Part shown: positions 1 through 10,744 of the stretch, piece after piece | How the letters are laid out: each line of letters opens with the position of its first letter | Position numbering within the stretch: position 1 is the stretch's first letter | Source of the DNA: Triatoma infestans | Taxonomy: Eukaryota; Arthropoda; Insecta; Hemiptera; Reduviidae | NCBI GenBank assembly: GCA_011037195.1 | Contig: JAAEAF010000225.1 | Span: 248,001 to 312,000, forward strand | DNA: 64,000 nt | Direction of reading: 5' to 3' | Translations under genes and position numbers: made by a program | The notes under the pieces: model-generated | What the model was told of the DNA's origin: nothing | The model's input: only the letters and a program-made list of their open reading frames with translations | The model's database searches: none

Positions 1-690
1 CCTAATAGTACAAAACCAACAGAACTATTTAATTTGTTAGTTGCCCCTAATAGTACAACCAACAGAACTATTTAATTTGTTAGTTGCCCCTAATAGTACA
101 AAACCAACAGAACTATTTAATTTGTTAGTTGCCCCTAATAGTACAAAACCAACAGAACTATTTAATTTGTTAGTTGCCCCCAATAGTACAACCAACAGAA
201 CTATTTAATTTGTTAGTTGCCCCTAATAGTACAACCAACAGAACTATTTAATTTGTTAGTTGCCCCTAATAGTACAAAACCAACAGAACTATTTAATTTG
301 TTAGTTGCCCCTAATAGTACAAAACCAACAGAACTATTTAATTTGTTAGTTGCCCCTAATAGTACAAAACCAACAGAACTATTTAATTTGTTAGTTGCCC
401 CTAATAGTACAACCAACAGAACTATTTAATTTGTTAGTTGCCCCTAATAGTACAAAACCAACAGAACTATTTAATTTGTTAGTTGCCCCTAATAGTACAA
501 AACCAACAGAACTATTTAATTTGTTAGTTGCCCCCAATAGTACAACCAACAGAACTATTTAATTTGTTAGTTGCCCCTAATAGTACAAAACCAACAGAAC
601 TATTTAATTTGTTAGTTGCCCCTAATAGTACAAAACCAACAGAACTATTTAATTTGTTAGTTGCCCCTAATAGTACAAAACCAACAGAAC
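1..690. repeat. 45/43-bp minisatellite, 15 full units plus a partial
   Basis: Tandem units start at 1, 46, 89, 134, 179, 222, 265, 310, 355, 400, 443, 488, 533, 576, 621 and 666. Long units are 45 bp and short units 43 bp. They differ only by loss of two A residues (CAAAACC versus CAACC). Units are otherwise nearly identical; the short units at 179 and 533 share a CCC-for-CCT variant, which suggests higher-order duplication. The array runs off the left edge, so its true length is unknown. It stops at 690, where the unit breaks inside AGAAC. Open frames cross stretches of 45-bp units only because 45 is divisible by three; I see no sign that they are genes. Confidence 0.97.
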
Positions 691-839
691 CTCTACTATA
701 GAGATTATTTACTATAGAGATTAGCATATTAAAGGATATATTATAATAACATTCCACCTTCCTCAAAAACTCTCTAAATAAGTTTTTTTGAGAAAAAACT
801 TTCAAAGATTACCGATTAGCCTTCAAATGAGTAATTAGT

Positions 840-1500
840 TATACAATGTGTCTCAGAAAATTTGATTACTTCCGGTGGAAGACCCGTGCAATATTCTGAA
901 GTGGTACTTTAGGGGAAAGCATGACGTCATCCCACCCCCTATGAACCTTGCTAAAATAAATTTGTCAAGAAAAAAATTGTTCAAATAAAATTTTAAGGTC
1001 TACATGTTTATGTATGTAATAGGCGTACGAAGTTTTGAAGAAAAATAAAAATCCCAAGAAGGAAATGTGAAGATTGAACTTTCTGCAGTCAACTCCAGGT
1101 GCCAGATATTCCCAAAATTCGAAGAGTGCGCTAATAACACAGAACCAACCTCATATGTGAAAATTTAATCTTCGTCATTGAGCTAAAGCTGTTCAAACGC
1201 ATAATGTGCTAAAAACATTTTTCAGACGCAAAACACATATATTTCCGGTTAAAAACTTGTGACACGATCACAACACTTACACAGAAATTCCCATCTCAGT
1301 AAGAGAAAATAAAAACTCTCGTATAAAACACTCAGACAACTGACAAATTTTAAAGTATATCTAAATTCGACGGTGTTTTTATGCAGAAAATCGTGAAAAC
1401 TGAAAAAAACTGTTTAGTAAAAGACGCACTTCCGGTTTACTAATTTTCATAAACTGGAAAGTTGGCAATTTATTTATTTCTAATTAATTTACAAACACAG
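840..1500 (-). repeat. DR1 dispersed repeat fragments
   Basis: Two reverse-orientation pieces of the dispersed repeat called DR1. The first ends at about 1250-1320 with the family's usual TTTCCGGT, a GACACGATC-like stretch and AGTAAGAGAAA. The second, at 1378-1495, contains CACTTCCGGT at 1427-1436, followed by the unit text that normally follows it. An 81-bp block at 1088-1168 is shared with 5300-5378. The copy is degenerate and its outer limits are approximate. Confidence 0.6.
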
Positions 1501-2082
1501 CCGATGAATAAATCCTTTTGTTTGCCAATGCTTACTTGACCAATCTTTTTATAATAAATTATCGATTCAGGTTTTTTTCTTTTACTTTATACGACAATAA
1601 TAAATGCAAATATACCAATTTATATAAAACAATATTAGAATCAATTTTATGCTCCATTACTTCCTAATCAGAAGAAGAAAAAAATAAAATATTACATAAC
1701 AGTGCCTTACATAATAAATTTGTTTTTTATATTTCATTTCCGTTATATAGTTGTAATGAACTGGAAACAAGTAATATTCTAGCCTCCATGGAGCTGTATT
1801 ATTAATGATATAATTGGTTTATTTAATAGCTAATGCTTGTGTTTATATAAAATATTTAAAAATTTGAAATTAATGTTGGGACTATTTTATGTGGACGGCT
1901 TACATAAAAGTCTGCCAGAAATAAGTGTATTATATATTACATGTATATAGGGGCAGATGAATATTTTCAATATGAAATTTATAATTAAACTAGTGATTAG
2001 CAAAAGTACAACTTAATGAAGAATGAATTGTGGGCAAAAAAACCATAACAACAAGTTACCTATATTAAATATATATATAAAA
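1501..2082. other. AT-rich spacer, nothing recognised
   Basis: The stretch has no open frame of note, no tRNA-like boxes and no recognisable repeat. It is mainly A/T runs and short TA-rich tracts. Confidence 0.5.
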
Positions 2083-2243
2083 CAAACAAGCAAAATATTA
2101 ATTGGCCTGGGGCGAAAGAAAAAATTTTTATCTTTAAAAGTTTATTCAATATTTCGGACACTTTGGTGTCCTTCCTCAGGAACTATTAAAGAAGAATAGA
2201 GAGTTGAATGTTGGCCCCAGCCAACAAATATTTTGCTTGTTTG
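2083..2243. repeat. Short inverted-repeat element carrying a hammerhead-like core
   Basis: The element is about 160 bp. Its left arm at 2083-2113 reads CAAACAAGCAAAATATTA and then a GGCCTGGGGC stretch. The right arm at 2214-2243 is its near-perfect reverse complement, with one small indel and a few changes. The interior carries a hammerhead-like motif on the minus strand. I see no coding capacity. Size and arms suit a MITE-like or Penelope-derived non-autonomous element; that assignment is inference. Confidence 0.7.
2141..2190 (-). ncRNA. Hammerhead ribozyme-like motif
   Basis: Read on the minus strand, CUGAGGA begins at 2179. One extra A follows, then stem II GGACAC / GUGUCC with a CAAA loop, then GAAA ending at 2152. 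The sequence continues AUAU and then U, so a two-base-pair self-complementary stem III and a permitted cleavage-site base are possible. Stem I can form from GUUC before the core and GAAU after the cleavage base. All core positions C3, U4, G5, A6, G8, A9, G12, A13 and A14 are met. The extra base between A9 and stem II departs from the classical form. Cleavage activity is not shown by sequence. Confidence 0.45.
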
Positions 2244-2329
2244 ATTAACAACGGCCAAATATAACTATTGTTTATATTGATATATATAAACGTTTGTCCA
2301 TCTGTCTTGTACGCTAATATCCTTGTAAG

Positions 2330-2870
2330 CTCCACTTACTGTTGTAAGTAGAAGATTGCGATCGTGTATTTTTTGACAAGAGAGACCCCCCTTCTAAGTA
2401 CGAAACAAAAATGCAGGATAGCCAAACTTGATATCTGTTCAAGCGGAAGTGCGACTTCTACTGATTTTTCTTGTTCTAGTTATTCCAGATTTTCTTCAGA
2501 AATCAGTCCCAACGACTTTTTCCATACTTTATATTTACATTTTCCTGAGAAAATTTATTTTCTCAAGGGGCTGGCAAGGTTTCGTAACTAGAAGAAAACT
2601 GGTGAACCTGGAAGTACGATGTCACTGAATAATTTTCCTTCAAATTATCAGGATATTCTGGAAAATAGCTCCAACAAACTGTACCTTTTTACTATGGATG
2701 TGCCAAGTGAGTGTGTATGTATAAACAAATTTAGAAAGTTGAGAGCCAACAAATACCACAGATCTAATATATAAAAGTTATGTAAAGGACAGTGAAATGT
2801 TCAATACAAAATCCAAGTTTCAAAAAAATTTGTCTAGAGTGTTTCACACCAGATGTGAGTATAGCTATCT
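2330..2870 (+). repeat. Degenerate DR1 copy
   Basis: A forward-orientation DR1 copy. A TTGCGATCGTG block lies near 2356, a GCGGAAGTGCGACTT unit core near 2440, and a GTTTCACACCAGAT outer end near 2843. It is heavily diverged, and the short open frames here are chance. Confidence 0.5.
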
Positions 2871-3859
2871 GAAGAGAAGATATAGCGGCAATTAGATGTT
2901 CCAGTGGCTAATGCAAACAACTTACATGTGTACCAACCGTATTCTGTAATAGCAGCTGTTTTACAATATTACTGTGGGGGGGGGATTGCCCAAAATTTAT
3001 AAAGAAAAATAATAAACATTCTATTTTTCAACATGTGTGATATTGAATGAAATAAAAGTGTGGAAATATTTATTAAAGATTGAACATTATTCTTGTATAG
3101 TAAAAAAAAAAAATTAACAATAGATTTTTTTCCAAGTGTGGGGGCCCAACTTTATTATAGATTATTACTAAAGTAGGAAATGGATGTTGATCACAATATA
3201 CTATCCATAGTTATTGTGCTGCGCATACTTTTTTAAATGTGAACCAATTCTTTAGTAAATTTGTTGTTTATTGATAATAAACCTTGTGCCAATAAGAAAA
3301 CACAGAAAACAAGACGCACTGCTGCCATATTTATTATAACAAAGTTTGACCCTATTTACAAAATTCAATACGTTCACCAGAAATCTTTTTATTCTCTTTG
3401 TCGAAACTATTATAATACTTGACCTATAAATTAAATTTTTTTTTAAATAAAATAATAATAAAAAATGAAAGTTTTGTAATAAACTTGGAAATAGTGTTGT
3501 TCAAGGAGATATTTTATGGCAATCTATTGTTTGGTTTCAATTTTTTTTTCATAACAAATTTATACCGTTCTCGCAAGCAAATTCAATTAAAGTTTTGTCT
3601 GTATATCGCTGCCGAATTGATCTTGTAAAATGAAACATTCACACGAATCTAATACAGCTTATATTATGGGCAAATTTCCTTTAAACTTGGAATGTTTGCT
3701 GAAAAATTAAGCAGAGTTTGCATTATATATACTTAATATGGTAGGGATTATATTTTTGTTCTTGTTTAGGAACGATGTTTACCTCAACGTGTTTACATTG
3801 TATACAGCCCTCTCTAAAATCAATTTTCAATTAAAAATGGTGTATTTGTTTGTGTAGAT
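2871..3859. other. Intergenic, nothing recognised
   Basis: This is AT-rich sequence with a G run at about 2973 and long A and T runs. No conserved coding, tRNA-like or repeat signature is seen. Confidence 0.5.
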
Positions 3860-5040
3860 AGTATAAGAAGATTGAAGAATACGTTTGGAACCATATTCAA
3901 GGAAATCGCACTACCGACAGACAGATTTTGTCCGAAACCTTCGTATCAGTTACGATGGTGGTATTTAAACGGAATATCAAGTTTCAACTTCCTGCGATTT
4001 TTTTTTCCTTTTTGAGATATTTTGTTCACACACACACTAACAACTTCTTTTTTACTTTCTCTTACTCCTAGTAAGAGGAAGTATGTAATCGTGTCAAATT
4101 TTCGATATCGAGTTTTACCGGAAATATCCGTTTGAGGTCCCCTGAGTCCAAAAAAGTGGTTTTTAGCGAATGGTCTGTGTGTGGTGTGTGTGTTGGGTGT
4201 ATGTATGTGAACAGCATAGCTCAAAACGAAAAACCGTAGAAAATTGAAGCTTGATATTCCGTTTAGGTATCACCATGGCATCTGACAGTGGGTCATCTGT
4301 CAAAATTTTGACCGGAAGTGCCACTTTATTGTTGGTTTTTTTACTTTTTTGCGATTTTCTCAAAAATGGCTCCGACGATTTTCTTTAAACTTGAAATATC
4401 AACCACACATACAAAGAGCTACAACTTTTATTTGAAACATTTCTCCGGGAAAATGCATTGAAGGGCACTTTTGGGGGAGGGGTGGGGTTAGGTTTCCATC
4501 TAAAGTGCTATTTCAGTTTATTAGACAATTCTGTCATCTAAATAATGTTAATTAGAATTAAATATGTTGTTGAAATTCCGAGTTTGAAAAAATCGGATGA
4601 CCGGAAGTGCGTTTACTTTAGTACTTTACTAAATGATTTTTCCACTTTTTCGCGATTTTATCAAACATGGCTCCGACGATTTTCTTCAAACTTGACATAT
4701 CAACTACACATACAAAGAGCTACAACTTTTATTTAAAACATTTTTCTAGGAAAATTCATTTAATGGCACTTTTAGGGGAGGGGTGGGGTTATGTTTTTCT
4801 CTGAAGGCTATCATAGTTGATTATACAATTCTATCATCCAAACAAAATTAATTAGAAATAAATGGATGGCCAAAGTTCAGAGTTTCAAGGAAATTAGTTA
4901 ACCGGAAGTGCACTTTTACAGAATGGTTTATTCAGTTTTCGTAGTATTTGAATTAATTTGGTACACAACTATAAAATTTGTCAATTATAATTTTGATAAC
5001 TGGAGTAAGAGAAAGTTGTGTGAGTGTTTCACACTGGACT
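3860..5040. repeat. Head-to-head DR1 copies around a palindromic junction
   Basis: A reverse fragment (about 3860-4045) and a forward copy (about 4045-5040) meet at the palindrome TACTTTCTCTTACT / AGTAAGAGGAAGTA, near 4052-4083. The forward copy shows the internal architecture best. ACCGGAAGTG occurs at 4311, 4600 and 4901, so the unit length is 289 and then 301 bp. Within each unit come CGATTTTCTTTAAACTT-like and GGGGGAGGGGTGGGGTTA-like blocks and an AT-rich end. The copy ends at 5008-5037 with AGAGAAAGTTGTGTGAGTG and TTTCACAC. Confidence 0.8.
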
Positions 5041-5299
5041 TCAACATGTATCTCCAGTGAACATTCAATTCCCAACTATTTGACACGATCGCAACACTTC
5101 CTAGAGAAAGTAAAAAAAATTTAGTGTGAATCATTGACAAGACCATTTCTGTAACTGCTGGCACTTATATGCAATTCTCACAGTAAAGATTGCCAAATTT
5201 CCTTAAAAGTCGGAATTTTTTACTGAATCTTTGGTTACCGCATTTCCTAATCAGGTAATACTAAGCAGAACATTATTATCCTGAAATGGTTTTATAAAA

Positions 5300-5378
5300 G
5301 TCAACTCCAGGTCTGAGATTCCCAAAATTCGGAGAGTGCGCTAGTAACACAGAACCAACCCCATACGTGAAAATTTAA
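5300..5378 (+). repeat. 79-bp block shared with 1088-1168
   Basis: The block begins GTCAACTCCAGG, runs through CCCAAAATTCG and AGAGTGCGCTA, and ends AAATTTAA. It matches 1088-1168 in the same orientation with a few substitutions and a two-base length difference. It lies beside DR1 text in both places and may be an optional DR1 internal segment. Confidence 0.7.
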
Positions 5379-5589
5379 CGCCACAACTGCAGCAAAACTA
5401 TCTAGAATATTTTTTTGTTCCAATGTTCCAAACAAAAATGATAGTTTTATAACGGCGAAGTAATAACTAAATTACAATTATTTTAAAGCAAATCTTTATA
5501 GTCATTTTAGAGATAATTCCAAAAAACATCAAAAATCTATCTCAGAACTCCCAAAAATATCAATTTTCTCGGTAGAATGTTTCTAATAA

Positions 5590-5985
5590 AAGAAATAAGT
5601 ATTTATGTACGTAGGTAGATAGTATAGGAAGTTTGAAAGAAATCGTTGGAACCGTTTTCGAGAACATCGCGAAAACCTCCCACCAAAAAAAATCAGTAGA
5701 ATCCCACTTCCGGTTGATGTATTTTGCCCGAAATATTCGTGTCAGTTAAATTTGAGCTTCCCTCGGCTTTTCGTTTTTGTTCACACGCGCACACCACCCC
5801 ATTCGCCAAACAAAATTTTTTCGTACTCAGACGACTTCAAAACATGTATTTCCGGTAAATACTCAATTTCGAAAATTTGTCACGATCGCTATACTTACGA
5901 GTAGTAAGAGAAAGAAAAAATATGTCAGTCTGGCCAGTGAGAATGCAGTAAAGAAAGTCGTGTGAGTGTTTCACATACCACATTT
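5590..5985 (-). repeat. DR1 copy, partial
   Basis: A reverse-orientation piece. CACTTCCGGT lies at 5705-5714, followed by the TTTCCGGTAAATACTC and CACGATCGC blocks and AGTAGTAAGAGAAAG near 5899. A GTCGTGTGAGTGTTTCACA outer end follows at about 5957. The 62-codon open frame across it is a repeat shadow. Confidence 0.65.
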
Positions 5986-6719
5986 TTTGTTAATATATTT
6001 TAACTAGGATTTACCAACTATTCTAATGATAGCTGTTCCATGGCGAAGGTAATTTGTAGAAATAGCAATCATTACCCTAACGGAAACTATACTTTTTTAT
6101 CTCGCCCAGAATATGTTGGTTATACTGAATATTTACTTAGAACGCTTATTACTCAAGTTGACCGCAATTAATTCCTTCAACTTCTTTCACATTACTGCGA
6201 TAATCTTGTAATAGCGTATAAATAGGAGAGCACATATAACGGGACAATTTCCCCCTAACACTAATGATATTATCACGATGATAATTGTTTTTCTAAGGTT
6301 GGCTATACTGTAATGACGTAATGAGGTGCAAATGAATACGTTAACCTTTCTCTGTAATATAAATATTAAAGAAAAAGAACAGGTGTGAAACAATCACCCG
6401 ATTTTCTCTTATTCCAATTAATAATACATCTTAATTAATTATAATGGAGTTGATAAGGAGAGAAATTAGGTTTGATTGAATGAGAATCTGATAGTTGAGA
6501 ATCTGTCTGTCAAGATGCGAATCTGTATAGATGAATCTCATAGATAGATCTAGATAGATTCCCACTGGCTTATATACACAGGTTCTCCCACTCTACCCTG
6601 CTTAAATCAGAGAGTACCAAAGAGGGCCTGTCTTCTCTCTCTTGCAAACATTCATTAATTTTGTTTAAAATTACACGTTTAAAATTTTTAGTTATGCTGG
6701 CCATAAAAATTAATGGTAG
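5986..6719. other. Intergenic, low-complexity patches
   Basis: A run of short GATAGAT/GAATCT-like near-repeats lies at about 6475-6560. Otherwise the stretch is AT-rich with no supported gene or element. Confidence 0.45.
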
Positions 6720-7300
6720 GGATTATACTTGAAATTTCTTTAATTTCGGCATACTGTGAATATTCCTTCTGCCTGAAACTTTTTTCAGAAAGTTTATTTA
6801 AAGAACTTTGGGGGAGAGGGGGAATAATGCTTTTCTCAAACAAATTTTTTACTGCAATAATGAGTTATTTTCTGCAATCTGAGTGTTTCAATGTTTCACA
6901 CCAGATTTTTTCTACTTCTCTAATTTATCAGAAATTGATATATAAGAGTTCAAACTGTCAATTTCACATAGGCTGGACTGGGAAGGCCGACAATAGTGAA
7001 TCGGTGTTTCGGTCACAACTCCATCAAACCAGAAGTATCATTTTTCTGGCATTGCTTTTCTCAATTTTCTCCAAAATGACTTCTAAGTTTTCCTTTAAAT
7101 TTGCATACAATTTTATTTGAAACATTTTCCCGGATAATTTCATTTTAGGCGTTGCTATGGGGGCGCTGCTGCTGGTGTTTCCACCACCCTGTCAGTATTA
7201 TACTCAATACTACCAGTACTGAGCGCAATTAAACAATAAATATTTCCAATTACAAGGGTATTAAGAGAAAAATGCTGTGAATGCTTCGCATTTTTTTTTC
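6720..7300 (+). repeat. Degenerate DR1 copies
   Basis: Forward DR1 text includes a GGGGGAGAGGGGGAATAATG block near 6811 and a GTTTCACACCAGATTTTTTC outer end near 6893. A second partial unit follows, and a GTGAATGCTTCGCATTTTTT outer end lies near 7276. The 135-codon open frame across it is explained by the repeat. Confidence 0.5.
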
Positions 7301-8159
7301 TGCTATGTTACGTCCAGTCATGGAATGAATTAACCTCAACCTAATCATTTCAGACTGATCTCACCGACAAGAATCTAGAGGAAGTGAGTTTAATCTAGTG
7401 AAATCTGACAGTTCTACAACTTTTAGAACTAAACAGACAGTCCTGCAAAGATAGTTAGTTGATATGTGCACCCGAACTGTGTTTACCGACAGTTAAAACT
7501 CCGACTCACCATCAAATATATATACACACACACACACACACAAACATTGCTGTACCACATCAATCATGCAAACCACTCAAAGGAATCCGCTAATGAACTA
7601 GGTCACATCTCAATGGCACTGCCCAACTGTCCTGATGATTACGACTTCACCAAAATAACCTCAATAAATTACAATTAAATGATAAAAATCGATAATGTGT
7701 ACAAAAAATCAGATTCCGGCCTCTTCACCATACCTTCCTATTCAATTTGTACTTTTCCTTATTTCTGAGAGAAAATAAAATTAAAAAACTGAATCCTCCC
7801 CGAAACTGCTCGTGGAAACGAAAAAATGTTTTGTTTTTATTCGAAACAAATGGCCTCTTTGTGAGTATAACAGTGTGAGTGGGCACCATTGCCCCCCAAA
7901 AAAGCAAAACTATAGAAATTGCATCACTTACATTTAATTTTTCACTTCCTCTTGCTACAGGAAATATGGCCAGCCTGTCAGATTTTCAGAACTGTTTTTT
8001 ACCAGTGGAAAACATTTATTTCGAGCTTTTGAGGCCCGAAATTTCTGGTAGCGCTTCGGACAAGCATTCAAGACTAGACAGTGCTGCCGTTTAGATATTG
8101 AAGCCGACAGTACTCTGATTGGCTATCGGGTACCAATGGACCCAGAGAGGTTGACGCAC
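7301..8159. other. Intergenic with short CA repeat
   Basis: A (CA)n tract lies at about 7524-7542. No coding region or known element is recognised. Confidence 0.45.
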
Positions 8160-8550
8160 CTTTAAAATGCACAAAACTCGAATCCGTCCCAAAGGTTGCG
8201 GACAAAATTCGACAATGGGAAGTACGACTTCACCATTTTTTTTATTTTAAGGCGCGTCAACGTCTATGGTCATTGGCGCCCGGAGCCTTCTCAGTGCACT
8301 GCCGGCCTCCGGACAGTGTTCTCTCGTTACAGACAACACTGTCCATCACCGGACAGTGAGCTGTAGAGGCTCCTAGCAAGAAAAAATCTAAGGGTAGCAC
8401 AGCTGGACTCGAACCCGGTCCTCCGCGTGGGTCCAGTACCACTTAGCTATTCTCTTCCCTACCAAATTTTTGTTTTCTGATATTCTCGAAAACGGCGTCA
8501 AAAATTTTCATAAAAACTGCGCATTTTCTTTTCATGTACAATCCTATATA
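8160..8550 (+). repeat. DR1 unit interrupted by a SINE
   Basis: DR1 unit text (GGGAAGTACGACTTCACC and T runs) lies left of the SINE at 8254-8455. The continuation (TTTTCTGATATTCTCGAAAA) lies right of it. The SINE therefore inserted into an older DR1 copy. Confidence 0.6.
8254..8455 (-). mobile_element. tRNA-derived SINE, family 1
   Basis: On the minus strand a box A-like TAGCTAAGTGGTA and a box B GGGTTCGAGTCC form a tRNA-like head near 8390-8455. A hairpin-rich body follows, with inverted CACTGTCCGG / CCGGACAGTG motifs. The copy ends in TTGACGCGCCTT and an A-rich tail. Closely related copies are at 15087, 16712, 26108 and 41662. It has no protein; mobility would depend on a partner LINE. Confidence 0.85.
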
Positions 8551-8557
8551 GGAAAGG

Positions 8558-8745
8558 GCGTTGAGCAGCGTCGTGAGAAAAAGTAGAGCGGAAGAGCTAG
8601 ATTAATAGCGAATCTTGGTAGCGAAGACCAGAACTAAACGGTAGTGGGATCCGCGGCGTGTTTACCACACGCGCCACCCCTAATAGAAATCGTTAGGCAA
8701 GCTTTGGCCTTATGGAATACACTACAAGGCCTTTCACTTTCATTT
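8558..8745 (+). mobile_element. SINE family 2 body, head missing
   Basis: This matches the body of the element at 10745-10998 in the opposite orientation. Shared text includes CGTCGTGAGAAAAAGT, GGTAGCGAAG and GTGTTTACCA. The tRNA-like head is absent here, as expected for a 5'-truncated copy. Confidence 0.6.
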
Positions 8746-9013
8746 GAATATTCTTCCAGAAGGGTACTAGAGGAAGCTAGGAAGTAAGGCCTTTCTCTGC
8801 AATGCTGATAAGTACAATTTAGTTCCACCACTTGGTGGGAGATAAGTAAACCAAATATTTAGTAATTAGTATTACTTTTAAGGAAGTTTGTTATCAGAAC
8901 TCTAAGAACTGTAATAAAGAATATGTCATCGACTGATATGTTTCGAATCGATTCATTTATTTGAATATAGCCATCGACTTGCATGAGAATGACTGTGGGC
9001 CGATAAGATGTCT

Positions 9014-9952
9014 TCCTATTACCTTTTAGCAGCTGGTGTCCCACAAGGAAGTACCCTTGCTCCCATTCTTTTCACAATATATACTGCCGATATTCTAACC
9101 AATCCGAACACTCATACCTTTACTTACGCAGATGACACAGCCATTCTTTCCCCACATCCCGATCCTGTCCTAAGCACACGTAACCTTCAGCAACATTTGC
9201 AATCCCTAGAGAAATGGTTTTGCAGATGGAGAATGAAGGTTAACGTCCAAAAAAGCAAAAATATAACGTTCACTCTAAGACGTGCCATTTGTCCTCCAGT
9301 TCATATGAACCACATCTTATTACCATGCGTTGATACAATTAAATATCTAGGACTCTATATAGACAAACGCCTGACATGGAACCCACATACAAGACTGAAA
9401 CGAAACGAAGTAAAAAAACGTTACAGCCTACTCAAGCGACTACTAGACAGACGCTCAAAACTAACTTTAAACAACAAATTACTTATCTACAATCTCCTAT
9501 TAAAACCAATTTGGACTTACGGACTCGAGTTATGGGGCTCAACCAAGCGTTCCAACATCCACCGCCTCCAAACCCTACAATCCAAAATACTCCGTTGTAT
9601 AACCAATGCTCCATTTTACGTTTCTAACCTGACAATACATTCCGATCTCCAGATTCCATTTATAAGTGACCTGGTCCAAATACGATACCGCAAATTTCAC
9701 ACCCGTCTCGCACATCATCACAATCCATTAATTCACCAACTTTCCTCAGCAGCCATTCCAGATAACCCTCCTCGACGACTGAGGCGGCAGTGGCCTCGTG
9801 ATCTCTTATAAGTGCGCAGCGAAATAATGTGGAGGGTCACCACTGGGTGATTTCTCCATTCCCGTGATTGTAAGTCATCTCATTTACTTGTTGCTGGTTA
9901 CGCAAGCGTACCAGCAGTTGTAAATTTTCAAATAAATTAAAAAAAAAAATAT
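9014..9952 (+). mobile_element. 5'-truncated Jockey-like LINE, reverse transcriptase C-terminal part
   Basis: An open frame of 267 codons (9008-9811) encodes the second half of a non-LTR reverse transcriptase. It begins within GVPQGSTLAPILF. The catalytic YADD is at 9125-9136, and thumb motifs TIKYLGLYID and YGLELWGS follow. There is no endonuclease and no upstream part of the RT, so the insertion is 5'-truncated and cannot move alone. A 3' UTR follows and ends in an A run near 9939-9948. Jockey clade is judged from the motif wording only. The frame is unbroken, which suggests a fairly young insertion. Confidence 0.85.
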
Positions 9953-10744
9953 ATAGATCTATAAAGTTGTGACGTGAACCAAAGTATTATATTTAGTATT
10001 GTATGAGTCAAATATTATTAGATAATGGAATAAACATCAGCAACACCAGCAATAATCATGGGCAACACAACAACCGTTGGCAGTATCAATCATTTAATTT
10101 ATATTTGTTACCATTGGTAAAAGGAAATTTCCTCTTGCCAACTTCCTTCACCCCATTCAACATCTTGGGCCATCGATAAATCACATTTATCTATTGTTAA
10201 AAAAAGAAGTTTCTGTTTCAAACTTTTGCAGAATCCAATTCTGACAGTAGCGTAATTGATACCTGATGTGAATTTCGTTCGTATTTCACCCAAAAAACAG
10301 CTAAACAGATTTCATCAATAAATCTTGGCATAAAGCACGCATTCACTCCATTACCTATGCACTGACCTATAAAATGTAAGCGTTCGGTCAGGGTTCGATT
10401 TCTGAACGTCATCAAACGGTATTGACTCTGTATCGAAATAAAGAGAACTGCAGTTAATAACAGTCTCTGGCAGTGAATGTCAGAAAAAGAACAAGAGGAA
10501 ACCGTGATATGCTGATCCAAATAAAAATTCTCTAACTTCAGTAGGTTTAGTTTCATTTTTATTTTCTCTCAGTGGTAACAGATCCGTCTCTCTCTCTCTC
10601 TCTGTGTATGTATGATCTGAGCACAATTCAAAAAAAAGTTTGGTATGAAATACTCACACGACTCCAATTTACACAGTTATAAATGATAAAAAATTTCTTC
10701 TAACTTCTAATTCTCTTGTAATATGTTTAAATAAATAAATAAAA
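9953..10744. other. Intergenic with (CT)n tract
   Basis: A (TC)n tract lies at about 10590-10602. A diverged DR1 outer end (GGTATGAAATACTCACACGA) lies at about 10641. Open frames on the minus strand here have no recognisable domain. Confidence 0.4.

Noticed and set aside
213..805. Open frames of 67-93 codons with repeated LLGATNKLNSSVGFV or PNSTKPTELFNLLVA
   Set aside because: They are translations of the minisatellite; frames last only while 45-bp units run and break at 43-bp units.
3946..4363. Minus-strand frames with THTTHRP-like stretches
   Set aside because: They lie wholly in DR1 and its GT-rich stretch.
4311..4910. Regularly spaced CCGGAAGT units as a CRISPR-like array
   Set aside because: The whole 290-bp unit repeats rather than short repeats with unique spacers, and the genome is eukaryotic.
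6713..7120. 135-codon frame at 6.7 kb
   Set aside because: It spans DR1 unit and outer-end text and contains no domain.
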